Of a stretch of DNA of 64,000 nt, positions 8,329-17,000 are shown one piece after another. This DNA is from Polaribacter pectinis (GTDB lineage: Bacteria > Bacteroidota > Bacteroidia > Flavobacteriales > Flavobacteriaceae). Within the stretch, counting starts at the first letter, position 1, and each line of letters begins with the position of its first letter. The translations under genes and the position numbers were made by a program. Below the pieces are notes generated by a model. That model was given only the letters and a program-made list of their open reading frames with translations. It ran no database searches and had not been told where the DNA came from. The stretch is taken from assembly GCF_014352875.1 (NCBI RefSeq), contig NZ_CP060695.1, positions 3,007,501-3,071,500 of the forward strand, in the 5' to 3' direction.

Positions 8329-11325
8329 ATGGAAGAAATTATTTTACAACAGAAGAACACCATAGTAACTTTATTCAATGAAAAGTTACTGTCTGTTTTT
8401 TTAGAAAAAATTACAGAGCATCATAATACGATGCAAAAAATAGAGAATCTTCAAAAAAATCTCATAGGTAAAACCTTTACAAATGAAGAGGAATCTGTTG
8501 CGGTAGAAACCTTATATGCATACAAAAATGAATTAGAAAACATAGTTTCTAGCTATTTCCTTTCTATAAATTCTGATGAGGTAGTTTCATTTAACGATTA
8601 TTATTCGTGTTTAGATTCACATTTAGAAACGTTAGAAACCTCTATAAAAAGAATACAAGATAGAGAAAGATTTTTTGGTTTAGAAACAGATTCTAAAGCA
8701 CTAAAATTTAGAAAAGGAGTTAAACGTACATTGTTTAATGTCTCCAAAATTCCTTTAAAAACAGCAAATGTTTTTAGAAAAAATAAAAAAGAAGTTATTT
8801 TTTGGGAACAAGAAATTCCTTTTAAAAATGTTACAGCATATTATTTTAAAAGTGAGCTTACAAAAAATATAACAACAGTTCTAGATGCAGTAAATAAAGA
8901 AATATCAGAAATTACAAATGCTTATTGGCAAATAGATAATGCAATTGATGGATCTATTGAACTTCTTTTATCAGATAAAAAAGAAATAACTTTTTCTGAT
9001 GAATTATTGGTTAATTTAAAGGATTTGCCAACTTTAGAATCGAGAATCGAGCAGCATAAAATAGCTTTTACAGAAATTTTTGAAGCGAATGCTTTAAGAT
9101 ATACTGAAGCATTATATAAAGCAGATACTTTTGAGTTGTCTGCCAATTTTTTCAACACGAATAATATTGAAAGCTATCAAAAAGAAGTTTTCGAGAAAAG
9201 CCAGAAAGAAGGAAAACTTTGGCAAAATACATTTAGTGTTTTAGAGAGCGATTGGGAATTAGATATCGAAATATTTAAAATAATTTTTAGTGTAATTTTT
9301 AAGTATGATGTTTTAGAAAACTCCATTGATAAACGTTCTAATGTTATTCAAAAAGAATTAGACTGTATTAAAAAATACTTATCTGATGTAAAGAGCACTA
9401 TTTCAAAAGCAAAAACGAAAACAGAGATAAAAAGTACAGTTGTTAGCGAGTTAAAAAATGTAAAGAAGAACTTCAAAAAAATTATTGAAGAAACCACAAT
9501 TCGTATTACAAATCAAGAATTACCATTACAAATTAATCAATTTGAAGAAAATGTTTTACAAGTTTTAAAAACACTCTCTACAAAAAGAGCTATTAGTTCA
9601 GATATGGATATTAGTACTAAAACATCTAATTCATCTATAAATTATATTTCGCCCTACGAGTTAGTAACGTACCAAAGTTGGCCAAGTTTACTTACCAAAA
9701 TTAAAGAAGCAAAAGTAGAGTTAAATCTAAAAGTAACTTCTTTTATAGACGATATTAATGCGTTAGCACAGGTAACAGAATTTAATTTAGAATCTGCATT
9801 ATCTCTTTTCGAAAACGATTCTGACGATGTTATATCTACAGAAAACACACCAGAAAAAGTTGCTTTAGAGGGTTTAGATAGAAGTGAAGAAAAAATTGAA
9901 GAATTAAAAAATACACTAGCCAATTTAAATATTTCAAATGGTGAATTGTTGTTGCCAAGTATCAAAAAATTCGAAAAAAGTATTCTAGAATTAACAGATA
10001 CAGAAAATATTTTAGAAATTAGATTGTCTATTGCAAAAGCAAAATCTATTGAAAAAAGTAAATTACTTAAAGAAAAAGTAATAAATAATGTTAAAAACTT
10101 TGTACCAATTGCAGTTAATTATACCAAGGATAAGTACACAAAATCTGCAGTACGTGTAAAAAATTTGTTAATTAGAACAGGTTTGTATAAAGAAATTGCA
10201 GATGTAAATAGCGATTTGTCTGACTTTTTAAAACAAGCAGAACAGGCTTTAGATGAATTACCTTATGTGTACCAACGTCTATTTCGTTCAGAAACTTTAC
10301 AAAATGATGCGTTATTTATTGGTAGAACAGAAGCGTTACAAAATTTAAATACAGCTTATGAATCATTTGGTAAAAACCATTATGCAGCTAGTGTAATTGT
10401 TGGAGAAAGAGGTTCAGGAAAAACGTCTTTAATACATCATTTTTTAAGTCAACATAAAAAAATGCCAAAAGCCATTTTTTTATCATCAAAAGAAAATATT
10501 AGCGAACCAATTGAGTTTATTTCATTTCTAAATACTTCTTTTAAAAAAGATTTTAATACGATAGAAGAGTGGATTGAGTTTTTCAACACTGGAAAAAAGC
10601 GAATCATTATTTTAGAAGATCTACAATATTTATATTTTAGAAAAGTAGGTGGTTTTAACGTACTTCATTTATTGTCTAACTTAATTACTGAAACCAAAAA
10701 GAATATTTTTTGGATTGTTACTTCTTCTAAATATGCGTTTCAATATTTAGATAAATCTATACAAATATCAGAGCTTTTTGCATATCAAATAGAAATGAAT
10801 GAAATTGATAAACAAACCATAAAAGAAGCTTTAATTAAAAGACATAAAATAAGCGGTTATAATTTATATTTTGAACAACCACCAGCTGCTTATTTAACCA
10901 AAAAATTTTTAAAATCACCTGTAGAAGTTCAGCAAGAAATTCTAAAAGAAGAATTTTTTAGTGATATTAATAAAATTGCACAAAGTAATTTTAGAATTGC
11001 TTTTATGTATTGGATTCGTTCCACTGTTAAAGTTTCTGGAAGTACCATTTATATGCGTTCTTTAAAAAGTATTAATACTTCATTTTTAAACAAATTATCA
11101 CCAGTTAAATTATTGATGTTAAATAGTATTTTATTGCAAGAGAGGTTAACTATAGATGATATTGTAACTCTTTCTAGCTTAAATGAGCAACATACAAAAA
11201 ACATAGTACACGCTTTATACGAAAAAGGATTATTAACAATGGAGAATGAAGAGTTTTACACGATAAATATCTTTTTATATCGTCAAATTACCTCTTTATT
11301 AAAAAGTAAAAATGTGATTCATTAA
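8329..11325 (+). CDS. Large P-loop ATPase with long helical N-terminal region
   Basis: A 998-residue protein from ATG 8329; an in-frame TTG at 8308 would add seven residues and is less likely. About 690 residues of charged helical and coiled-coil sequence precede an ATPase domain with Walker A GERGSGKTS (about 693-701) and Walker B RIIILEDLQ (about 757-765). A C-terminal winged-helix-like segment (about 945-985, LTIDDIVTLSSLNEQHTKNI) follows. There is no signal peptide or clear membrane span, so it is probably cytoplasmic. The ATPase resembles AAA+/STAND-type NTPases. I do not recognise a named family. The MscS channel gene follows after only 9 bp, so the two are probably co-transcribed. Confidence 0.8.
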   Translation: MEEIILQQKNTIVTLFNEKLLSVFLEKITEHHNTMQKIENLQKNLIGKTFTNEEESVAVETLYAYKNELENIVSSYFLSINSDEVVSFNDYYSCLDSHLETLETSIKRIQDRERFFGLETDSKALKFRKGVKRTLFNVSKIPLKTANVFRKNKKEVIFWEQEIPFKNVTAYYFKSELTKNITTVLDAVNKEISEITNAYWQIDNAIDGSIELLLSDKKEITFSDELLVNLKDLPTLESRIEQHKIAFTEIFEANALRYTEALYKADTFELSANFFNTNNIESYQKEVFEKSQKEGKLWQNTFSVLESDWELDIEIFKIIFSVIFKYDVLENSIDKRSNVIQKELDCIKKYLSDVKSTISKAKTKTEIKSTVVSELKNVKKNFKKIIEETTIRITNQELPLQINQFEENVLQVLKTLSTKRAISSDMDISTKTSNSSINYISPYELVTYQSWPSLLTKIKEAKVELNLKVTSFIDDINALAQVTEFNLESALSLFENDSDDVISTENTPEKVALEGLDRSEEKIEELKNTLANLNISNGELLLPSIKKFEKSILELTDTENILEIRLSIAKAKSIEKSKLLKEKVINNVKNFVPIAVNYTKDKYTKSAVRVKNLLIRTGLYKEIADVNSDLSDFLKQAEQALDELPYVYQRLFRSETLQNDALFIGRTEALQNLNTAYESFGKNHYAASVIVGERGSGKTSLIHHFLSQHKKMPKAIFLSSKENISEPIEFISFLNTSFKKDFNTIEEWIEFFNTGKKRIIILEDLQYLYFRKVGGFNVLHLLSNLITETKKNIFWIVTSSKYAFQYLDKSIQISELFAYQIEMNEIDKQTIKEALIKRHKISGYNLYFEQPPAAYLTKKFLKSPVEVQQEILKEEFFSDINKIAQSNFRIAFMYWIRSTVKVSGSTIYMRSLKSINTSFLNKLSPVKLLMLNSILLQERLTIDDIVTLSSLNEQHTKNIVHALYEKGLLTMENEEFYTINIFLYRQITSLLKSKNVIH

Positions 11326-11334
11326 ATAGATAAC

Positions 11335-12342
11335 ATGAAAAAAATAATTATCATATTCCTTTTTATTTCTGTCAATTTAATGGCAATACATAAAAATAAT
11401 ACTGCTTTTTCTTCAATTCAAACTTCAACTATACAGCAAGTAGATACTTTAAAAGTAGATTCTCTGAAGGTTAATAATATTGTAAAAGCAGCAGCTAAAA
11501 AAGAAGTAAAAGCAGAAGTAAATAATACTAAAGATAAAATAGTAAAAAACTTAACTCCACCACCAATTTGGGAATTCTTTTCCGCAGGAAAAATTATTTG
11601 GGCAATTATATTTATTATTATTGGCTATTTATTAATAAAATTTACTGTTAAGTTATTAGAACGTTATGCAGAAAAGTTTACAAACCAACGTATTACTATA
11701 AAAGGAATTATTCCTGTAGTTAAGATTTTTGGTTGGATTTTTATCATCGTTTTAATTATTGTTGGAATTTTTCAACCTCCAGCAGCAACGTTAATTGCAG
11801 TTTCTGCTTCTTTAGGTATTGCAGTGGGTTTTGCATCACAAGATATTATTAAGAATATTTTTGGCGGAATTATTATTTTATTAGACAGACCTTTTACGGT
11901 TGGTGACAAAATTGAAGTTGGTAGTCATTATGGCGAAGTTGTAGAAATTGGTTTGCGTTCTATTAGAATTGTAACTGCAGATGATTCTTTGGTAAGTATT
12001 CCAAATGGAGAATTAATGAACCAATCTGTGTCGAATTCTAATACAGGTGAAGCCAATTGCCAAGTTGTAGCAGAAATTTATTTACCAATTACAGTAGATA
12101 CAAAACGAGTTAGACAATTAGCAAATGAGTCTGCACAAATATCTAAATACATCTATTTAAATAAGCCTATTTACGTTTTATTTTTTAATGAGGTAAAAGA
12201 AGGTCGCTCGTATTTAAAAATGCGTTTAAAAGCCTATGTTGTAGATATTCGTTACGAATTTGCTTTTAAAAGTGATATGACAGAAATTGTAATAAAACAA
12301 CTTTTAGAACAGAATATTATTGACCCTAAAGATTTAAGATAA
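11335..12342 (+). CDS. MscS-family mechanosensitive ion channel
   Basis: A 335-residue inner-membrane protein. An N-terminal hydrophobic segment (about 1-17) may be a signal peptide, followed by a linker rich in Lys, Val and Asn. Transmembrane segments lie at about 85-105, 125-145 and the pore helix region (about 150-185). The Gly/Ala-rich pore motif (SASLGIAVGFASQDIIKN) and the beta domain after it (DRPFTVGDKIEVG, then SIPNGELMNQSV) are MscS hallmarks, as is the C-terminal alpha/beta part. The channel releases solutes under osmotic downshock. It is the second gene of a pair with the large ATPase and ends before a convergent terminator. Confidence 0.92.
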   Translation: MKKIIIIFLFISVNLMAIHKNNTAFSSIQTSTIQQVDTLKVDSLKVNNIVKAAAKKEVKAEVNNTKDKIVKNLTPPPIWEFFSAGKIIWAIIFIIIGYLLIKFTVKLLERYAEKFTNQRITIKGIIPVVKIFGWIFIIVLIIVGIFQPPAATLIAVSASLGIAVGFASQDIIKNIFGGIIILLDRPFTVGDKIEVGSHYGEVVEIGLRSIRIVTADDSLVSIPNGELMNQSVSNSNTGEANCQVVAEIYLPITVDTKRVRQLANESAQISKYIYLNKPIYVLFFNEVKEGRSYLKMRLKAYVVDIRYEFAFKSDMTEIVIKQLLEQNIIDPKDLR

Positions 12343-12370
12343 GTTCTAGATTAGAACTTTTAGTAACAAA

Positions 12371-12400
12371 AAAGCCAGTGAAATTTTCACTGGCTTTTTT
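12371..12400. terminator. Convergent terminator between two MscS genes
   Basis: The stem AAAGCCAGTGAAA pairs with TTTCACTGGCTTT and is followed by a T-run on the plus strand and preceded by an A-run. It lies between the plus-strand MscS stop (12342) and the minus-strand MscS stop (12426), so it probably serves both. Confidence 0.88.
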
Positions 12401-12425
12401 TATGTAATTTATACTTAACAAAGAA

Positions 12426-12935
12426 TTAATTGTTCTCTGGTTGTGGAGAATATTTTATGTTTTTTTGAAGAATTATGGAATTCGGTAATGTAATTAGTTC
12501 TTTCTCTGGTGTTTTTAAAGTGATAAAAAAAGCACCAATATCTCTAATTTCTCCTGTTATATTATTGTCTTTTTCTAAAACGGTAATAGAATCTCCAATT
12601 TTTACAGGGTAATTTACAAATAAAATAATACCAGCTGTAATGTTAGAAAGTATAGACCATTGTGCAAAAAATGCAATTCCTAAAATGGTTAAGAAAGAAG
12701 AAACATAAACTAGTAATTGTTTTTCATCTACTCCCCAAATAAAAGCCACAACCACAATCACAGTTACATAAATGAGAACTGTAATTATTTTATTGGTAAC
12801 TAATATTCTTGCTTTTTGAAAACCAAACTTTAGTTGAATTTTTCTTAAAGAGTTAGTTATTATCCAACGTGATGTAATAGATACTACAATTACAAGAATG
12901 GTTCCAATAAATTTATAGTGATTAAAAAATTCCAT
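12426..12935 (-). CDS. Minimal MscS-like channel protein
   Basis: A 169-residue membrane protein holding the MscS core. It has two or three transmembrane helices (about 8-28, 50-70 and a pore-like helix about 75-105), then the beta domain (NYPVKIGDSITVL and ITLPNSIILQKNI). The C-terminal alpha/beta cytoplasmic cage of full MscS proteins is missing, and the frame ends naturally after PQPENN. This size is seen for small MscS-domain proteins in Bacteroidota, so I read it as an intact short form rather than a truncation. The thioesterase gene lies 5 bp upstream on the same strand, so they are probably co-transcribed. Confidence 0.85.
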   Translation of the reverse strand: MEFFNHYKFIGTILVIVVSITSRWIITNSLRKIQLKFGFQKARILVTNKIITVLIYVTVIVVVAFIWGVDEKQLLVYVSSFLTILGIAFFAQWSILSNITAGIILFVNYPVKIGDSITVLEKDNNITGEIRDIGAFFITLKTPEKELITLPNSIILQKNIKYSPQPENN

Positions 12936-12940
12936 AATAA

Positions 12941-13453
12941 TTAATTAAATAACGCTTTCAACTCTGTAGCTTCATTAGGTTTTAATTTACCTGCTAAAAC
13001 CAAACTTAATTGCTTACGTCTTAATGCTCCTTCAAAACGTTCTTTTTCTAATGCTGTTTCTGCAACTATTTGTGGAATCTGTACAGGTTTTCCTGTTTCA
13101 TCTACAGCAACAAAAGTATAAATACCTTCGTTAACTTTAGTTTTTTGCCCAGATTGTCTGTCTTCAATCCAAACATCAACATAAATTTCCATAGAAGATC
13201 TAAATGCTCTAGATACTTTAGCTTCAACTGTAACAACACTTCCTACAGGTACAGATTTATTAAATGCAACATGGTTTACAGATGCTGTAACCACAATTCT
13301 TCTAGAATGTCTTCTTGCAGCAATACTACAAGCTCTGTCCATTCTGGCTAATAATTCTCCACCAAAAAGATTGTCTAAATAATTAGTATCTCCAGGTAAA
13401 ACTAAATCGGTTAAAATGGTTAAAGAATCTTTGGGTGTTTTTGCTTCCATCAA
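12941..13453 (-). CDS. Acyl-CoA thioesterase (hotdog fold)
   Basis: A 170-residue cytoplasmic enzyme expected to hydrolyse acyl-CoA to free acid and CoA. The single hotdog domain has the family pattern GDTNYLDNLFGGELLARMDRA near the N-terminus (with the catalytic Asp/Asn region), then VNHVAFNKSVPVGSVV and IYTFVAVDETGKPV, as in BACH/YciA-type thioesterases. Two Met codons lie at the start (13453 and 13450) and either could be used. It is upstream of and adjacent to the minimal MscS gene. Acyl chain preference cannot be set from sequence. Confidence 0.9.
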   Translation of the reverse strand: MMEAKTPKDSLTILTDLVLPGDTNYLDNLFGGELLARMDRACSIAARRHSRRIVVTASVNHVAFNKSVPVGSVVTVEAKVSRAFRSSMEIYVDVWIEDRQSGQKTKVNEGIYTFVAVDETGKPVQIPQIVAETALEKERFEGALRRKQLSLVLAGKLKPNEATELKALFN

Positions 13454-13527
13454 AAAATAAATTTTGTGTAAAGATAATTAATCACTTCGTTAAAAGAGAT
13501 GTTAAAATTGATAAAGAAAAAGGATAA

Positions 13528-14439
13528 TTAATCTACTTTTTTAACTAATAACCAAGCATCTTTAGAAACAGAATCTTGAATCTTGTAAAGGTTGTTAATA
13601 GCATCATTTCTATCGGAATAACTATTAAAAGTAACTTGTGTTAAACCCCATTTGTTAACGCCAATTACTTTAGCATCAAAACCTTTGGATTTTAACTGAT
13701 TTACTTTCTTTTGTGCATTCTCTGGAAATTGAAAAGCACCAGCAACAATATGATATGGTTTTGCAGTTTCTTTTACCACATTCAACTCAATTGTTGGCAG
13801 CGGATTAGAGATTACAAACGTTGCAGATTGTATCTTTTTTTCCAAATCTTTTTGCTGATTTGCTAAAACTTCTTTTTGCTCGTTTTGTTGATAACCATTG
13901 TAACCAGCAAAACCTAATGTTAATAAAATTGCCGCAGTTGCTGCATATTTTATAAAAGCAGGAACACCTTTTTTCTCTGTTGTTTTAGCAGCAGGAATTA
14001 AAGGTTTCACTTGTTCTTTGTATCTTTTTATTGATGAAGATTCTACAGAAGATAAACCAAAAGATGTTGTTAGATAATTTACAGCAGTATTAGGTTCAAA
14101 AACAATTTGGTTCTCTTCATTTAAAGATAAAAAACCAAGATTATTTATTTCTACAGATTTAGATTGTAACTCATTTTGCCATTTAATAACAGACAGAGAA
14201 ATGGCTGTAGAAGCTTTATCGAAAGAGATATTTTCAGAAGAAGCAATATAATTAGCTAACAAACCATCATTATGTTTTAACAAACTATTAAACGTAATTT
14301 GTTTTGTTGGCGGATAAAAAGTGTTTGTATCACTATTTATTTTTGCACCAATTTTATTGGTTACAAATCCTCCAAAATCTGGTACAATTACGCAATCGTA
14401 TCTGTATAATAAATCGTTTATGTAGTTGGCTAAAATCAT
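13528..14439 (-). CDS. HU-CCDC81-like and SPOR domain membrane protein
   Basis: A 303-residue single-span protein. The N-terminal region (about 1-130, beginning ILANYINDLLYRYDCVIVPD) matches the two CCDC81-like prokaryotic HU domains known from Bacteroidota. One transmembrane helix (about 165-183) follows, and the C-terminal SPOR domain (about 228-300, YHIVAGAFQFPENAQKKVNQL) binds denuded peptidoglycan at division sites in other bacteria. The predicted topology puts the HU-like part in the cytoplasm and SPOR in the periplasm. A TATATTTG box on the minus strand (14445-14452) ends 5 bp before the ATG, so the mRNA may be leaderless. It is divergent from dprA. Confidence 0.87.
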   Translation of the reverse strand: MILANYINDLLYRYDCVIVPDFGGFVTNKIGAKINSDTNTFYPPTKQITFNSLLKHNDGLLANYIASSENISFDKASTAISLSVIKWQNELQSKSVEINNLGFLSLNEENQIVFEPNTAVNYLTTSFGLSSVESSSIKRYKEQVKPLIPAAKTTEKKGVPAFIKYAATAAILLTLGFAGYNGYQQNEQKEVLANQQKDLEKKIQSATFVISNPLPTIELNVVKETAKPYHIVAGAFQFPENAQKKVNQLKSKGFDAKVIGVNKWGLTQVTFNSYSDRNDAINNLYKIQDSVSKDAWLLVKKVD

Positions 14440-14533
14440 TGTAACAAATATATAAGTTTTGGGGTTTCACAAAAGAAAGTTCTCTAAAAATTATCAACAA
14501 TTTTTTTATATCTTGGTTGTCAAATTGTTATCT

Positions 14534-15634
14534 GTGGAAGAAGAAAAATTATTGGCTATTTTGCGTTTGCAAAAATCGAAAGCAGTTGGCGATATTTTAG
14601 CGAAGAAACTCATTGTAAATGTGGGAGATGTCTCTGAAATTTTCAATGAAAAAGCCACAACTTTATCAAAAATAAACGGAATAGGAAATCACGTTTTAAA
14701 ACATCTTTTTGATACAAAAAACGTCAAATCTGCAGAGCAAGAACTAAAATATATTCAAGATAATAAGATTGATTATTCTTATTTTCTGGATGATGATTAT
14801 CCAACCAATTTGCAACATTGTATCGATAGTCCAATTTTATTATTTAAAGATGGAAATATCGATTTTTCGAATGATAAAATCATATCAATCGTTGGTACAA
14901 GAAATATGAGTTCTTATGGACGAGATTTTTGCAACAAATTAATTGACGATTTAGCAGAACACAATCCAATTATTGTAAGTGGTTTTGCTTACGGAGTTGA
15001 TATTTGTGCTCACAAAGCAGCTATTAAAAATAAGTTGCAAACGATTGCAGTTTTAGCTCATGGTTTAGAAGAAATTTATCCTAAAGTTCATAAAAAATAC
15101 ATCAACCAAGTAAATGAAAATGGTGGATTTCTAACCGAATTTTGGCACGAAGAAACACCATTAAGAGAAAATTTCTTAAAACGAAATAGAATTGTTGCAG
15201 GGATTTCCAAAGCAACAATAATCATAGAATCTGCAGAAAAAGGAGGTTCTTTAGTAACTGCAGACATTGCAAATTCTTACGATAAAGATGTTTTTGCAGT
15301 TCCAGGAAGAACAACAGATATTTACAGTAAAGGTTGTAATAATCTCATAAAAAATAACAGAGCACAATTATTAACATCAGCAAAAGACATTGTAAAAATG
15401 CTGAATTGGGATATTCAAGAAAAACCCAAAGTAATTCAGAAACAATTATTTGTGGAGTTGAATGAAAACGAGCAAAAAATTTACGATTTGTTACACCAAA
15501 AAGGACAACAATTATTAGATGTAATTGCTTTGGAATGTAATATTCCTATTTATCAATTATCATCTATTTTATTACAGATGGAAATGAAAGGGGTTTTAAA
15601 ACCTTTACCTGGAAAATTATTTGAACTGATTTAA
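14534..15634 (+). CDS. dprA: DNA-processing protein DprA
   Basis: DprA protects incoming single-stranded DNA and loads RecA during natural transformation. The Rossmann-like core (about 100-300) is clear: SIVGTRNMSSYGRDFC, VSGFAYGVDICAHKAA, GGFLTEFWHEETPLRENFLKRNRIVAG, then GGSLVTADIA and VFAVPGR. A helix-hairpin-helix-like N-terminus (KINGIGNHVLKH) and a C-terminal winged helix (about 310-366) complete it. The frame is open from TTG 14459, but homologues begin close to EEEKLLAIL, so I prefer GTG 14534 (366 residues), with TTG 14525 as an alternative. It is divergent from the HU/SPOR gene. Confidence 0.93.
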   Translation: MEEEKLLAILRLQKSKAVGDILAKKLIVNVGDVSEIFNEKATTLSKINGIGNHVLKHLFDTKNVKSAEQELKYIQDNKIDYSYFLDDDYPTNLQHCIDSPILLFKDGNIDFSNDKIISIVGTRNMSSYGRDFCNKLIDDLAEHNPIIVSGFAYGVDICAHKAAIKNKLQTIAVLAHGLEEIYPKVHKKYINQVNENGGFLTEFWHEETPLRENFLKRNRIVAGISKATIIIESAEKGGSLVTADIANSYDKDVFAVPGRTTDIYSKGCNNLIKNNRAQLLTSAKDIVKMLNWDIQEKPKVIQKQLFVELNENEQKIYDLLHQKGQQLLDVIALECNIPIYQLSSILLQMEMKGVLKPLPGKLFELI

Positions 15635-15695
15635 ATAATTCGTTTTAAAATAATCCTTTAATTATTCTTATTTTTGAGGAAAATCAATAGAAAAG

Positions 15696-16763
15696 ATGGC
15701 AGTAGAAAAAAAATTGATGTCTAAGAAAAAACCTTCATTTCCCATAAATGAAATGTTGCATGCGTATCTAAAAAACTACAATAGAAACATGAAAAATTCT
15801 ATTTGTTATGACGATTTGCTGCGTTTTCAAGGCTCAATAACCGTCTATGATAAAAATGACGAAGACACACTTTGGATTCGTACCTATTATTCAGATTCCG
15901 ATAGGAGTGAGATAGATAAAAGTTTAAAAAAAGTCTATACAATGTTGCATTCAGATGGAAATGACGATGCAATACCCTTTTTAAATGTAGATGCTATTGA
16001 TTATTGTACGTTTGGTAATTCGAAACCATTCAGAATAAAAATTAGAAATATTTTAAATGATAATTTCACCTATTTTTATGTAAAAAAGGCGGATGCTTCT
16101 AGAGTTTATGGTTTGGAATTAGAACATATTCTTTCTCCTCATAACATGAACTTTCTGGTTTACAAGGACACTTTAATAGAAGAACATATTGCAGGAATTC
16201 CTGGAGACGACTTTATGCGAGATTTCTTGCCACATTGTACAGAATTAGAAAAATCTCAAATCGCCAAAGAATTTGTAAAATTTAAAGAACGTTGTTTGGT
16301 GCGCTTGTTGGGTGATATGCGTTCTTACAACTATGTAATTACACCAACGCACGATTTCGACCATATTATTTATAAGATTAGAGCCATAGATTTCGATCAA
16401 CAATCTTTCGAAGGAAACCTAAAAGTTTATAACTTACAGTTCATGAAAGAGAACTTTAAGATGATAGAAATGGTTGGTAAAAAACTAAAAAACAATTCCA
16501 TAAGACAATATAAAATAGAAGAACGTTCTTTCATGGCAAAAAGGATGATTACTGCGCCAAGAAGAACTGCACGTTTGATAAAATGTATGAAAGCAGACAC
16601 GATTTCTTTCCCAGAAAACGTAGAGCTTTTAAAATCTCATTTAATAAAATATGTGGGAGATGTAAAGTTTAAAGATTGCGAAAATATGGGCGAAATTCTC
16701 GAAACAATTCTCGCGTTTGTAAAGCGTAACTATTTAGATATTAGTAATAAAGAGTTGTTTTAA
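15696..16763 (+). CDS. Unrecognised protein with protein-kinase-like motifs
   Basis: A 355-residue cytoplasmic protein that I do not recognise by name. Several features fit a kinase-like fold. A Lys in YFYVKKAD (about 130-137) is followed by a Glu-containing helix LELEHIL. Then comes a hinge-like FLVYKDTLIEEHIAG, a catalytic-loop-like GDMRSYN (about 205-211, Asp and Asn five apart as in kinases) and AIDFDQQ (about 230-236) in the place of the DFG motif. The C-terminal third is helical and basic (MAKRMITAPRRTARLI). There is no signal peptide. A GAGGA-like site (15676-15680) lies 15 bp upstream of the ATG; Met8 at 15717 is an alternative start. The gene stands alone between dprA and a convergent DMT permease gene. 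Confidence 0.7.
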   Translation: MAVEKKLMSKKKPSFPINEMLHAYLKNYNRNMKNSICYDDLLRFQGSITVYDKNDEDTLWIRTYYSDSDRSEIDKSLKKVYTMLHSDGNDDAIPFLNVDAIDYCTFGNSKPFRIKIRNILNDNFTYFYVKKADASRVYGLELEHILSPHNMNFLVYKDTLIEEHIAGIPGDDFMRDFLPHCTELEKSQIAKEFVKFKERCLVRLLGDMRSYNYVITPTHDFDHIIYKIRAIDFDQQSFEGNLKVYNLQFMKENFKMIEMVGKKLKNNSIRQYKIEERSFMAKRMITAPRRTARLIKCMKADTISFPENVELLKSHLIKYVGDVKFKDCENMGEILETILAFVKRNYLDISNKELF

Positions 16764-16806
16764 TACCAAGTGTCTTTTCGTATCATACTCAATTTTTTAA
16801 ATTCAC

Positions 16807-16834
16807 ATTGTCATTCCTGTAAAAACAGAAATCT
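16807..16834 (+). repeat. Short hairpin repeat (ATTGTCATTCCTG family)
   Basis: ATTGTCATTCCTGTAAAAAC followed by AGAAATCT matches the element at 46616-46643 (ATTGTCTTTCCCGTAAAAAC then GGGAATCT), with four differences over 28 bp. In this copy the stem has decayed to CCTG/CAGA. Such short hairpins are scattered in many genomes as REP-like elements. Confidence 0.5.
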
Positions 16835-16865
16835 ATACTTCGTTTTTAAGAAACAACTTTATTTT

Positions 16866-16968
16866 TTTGAAGCTATTTCCAGCTTTCACTACTCGCTTTT
16901 TTTATTCTGAAAAAGAATAAAAAAGAGCTCAAACAGACCGTTCAATCTGGGCTAAACTTGTTTGCTGG
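16866..16968 (+). repeat. Dispersed 102-bp repeat, copy 1
   Basis: This 103-bp stretch begins TTTGAAGCTATTTCCAGC and ends CTTGTTTGCTGG. It matches 42242-42343 with one single-base indel and one substitution. It contains an inverted repeat (CTTTTTTTATTCT with AGAATAAAAAAG) that would form a stem of about 12 bp. It lies between two convergent genes, 98 bp after the stop at 16763 and 32 bp before the stop at 17001. Confidence 0.88.
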
Positions 16969-17000
16969 CTTTTTGTGTTTTTAGTAAGGTGATTTTAAAT

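Noticed and set aside
12426..12935. Minimal MscS gene as a pseudogene
   Set aside because: The frame is intact with a natural stop and a coupled upstream gene; short MscS-domain proteins are known in this phylum.
16866..16968. Insertion sequence or transposon remnant
   Set aside because: No transposase-like frame, no clear terminal repeats and no visible target duplication; reported only as a dispersed repeat.
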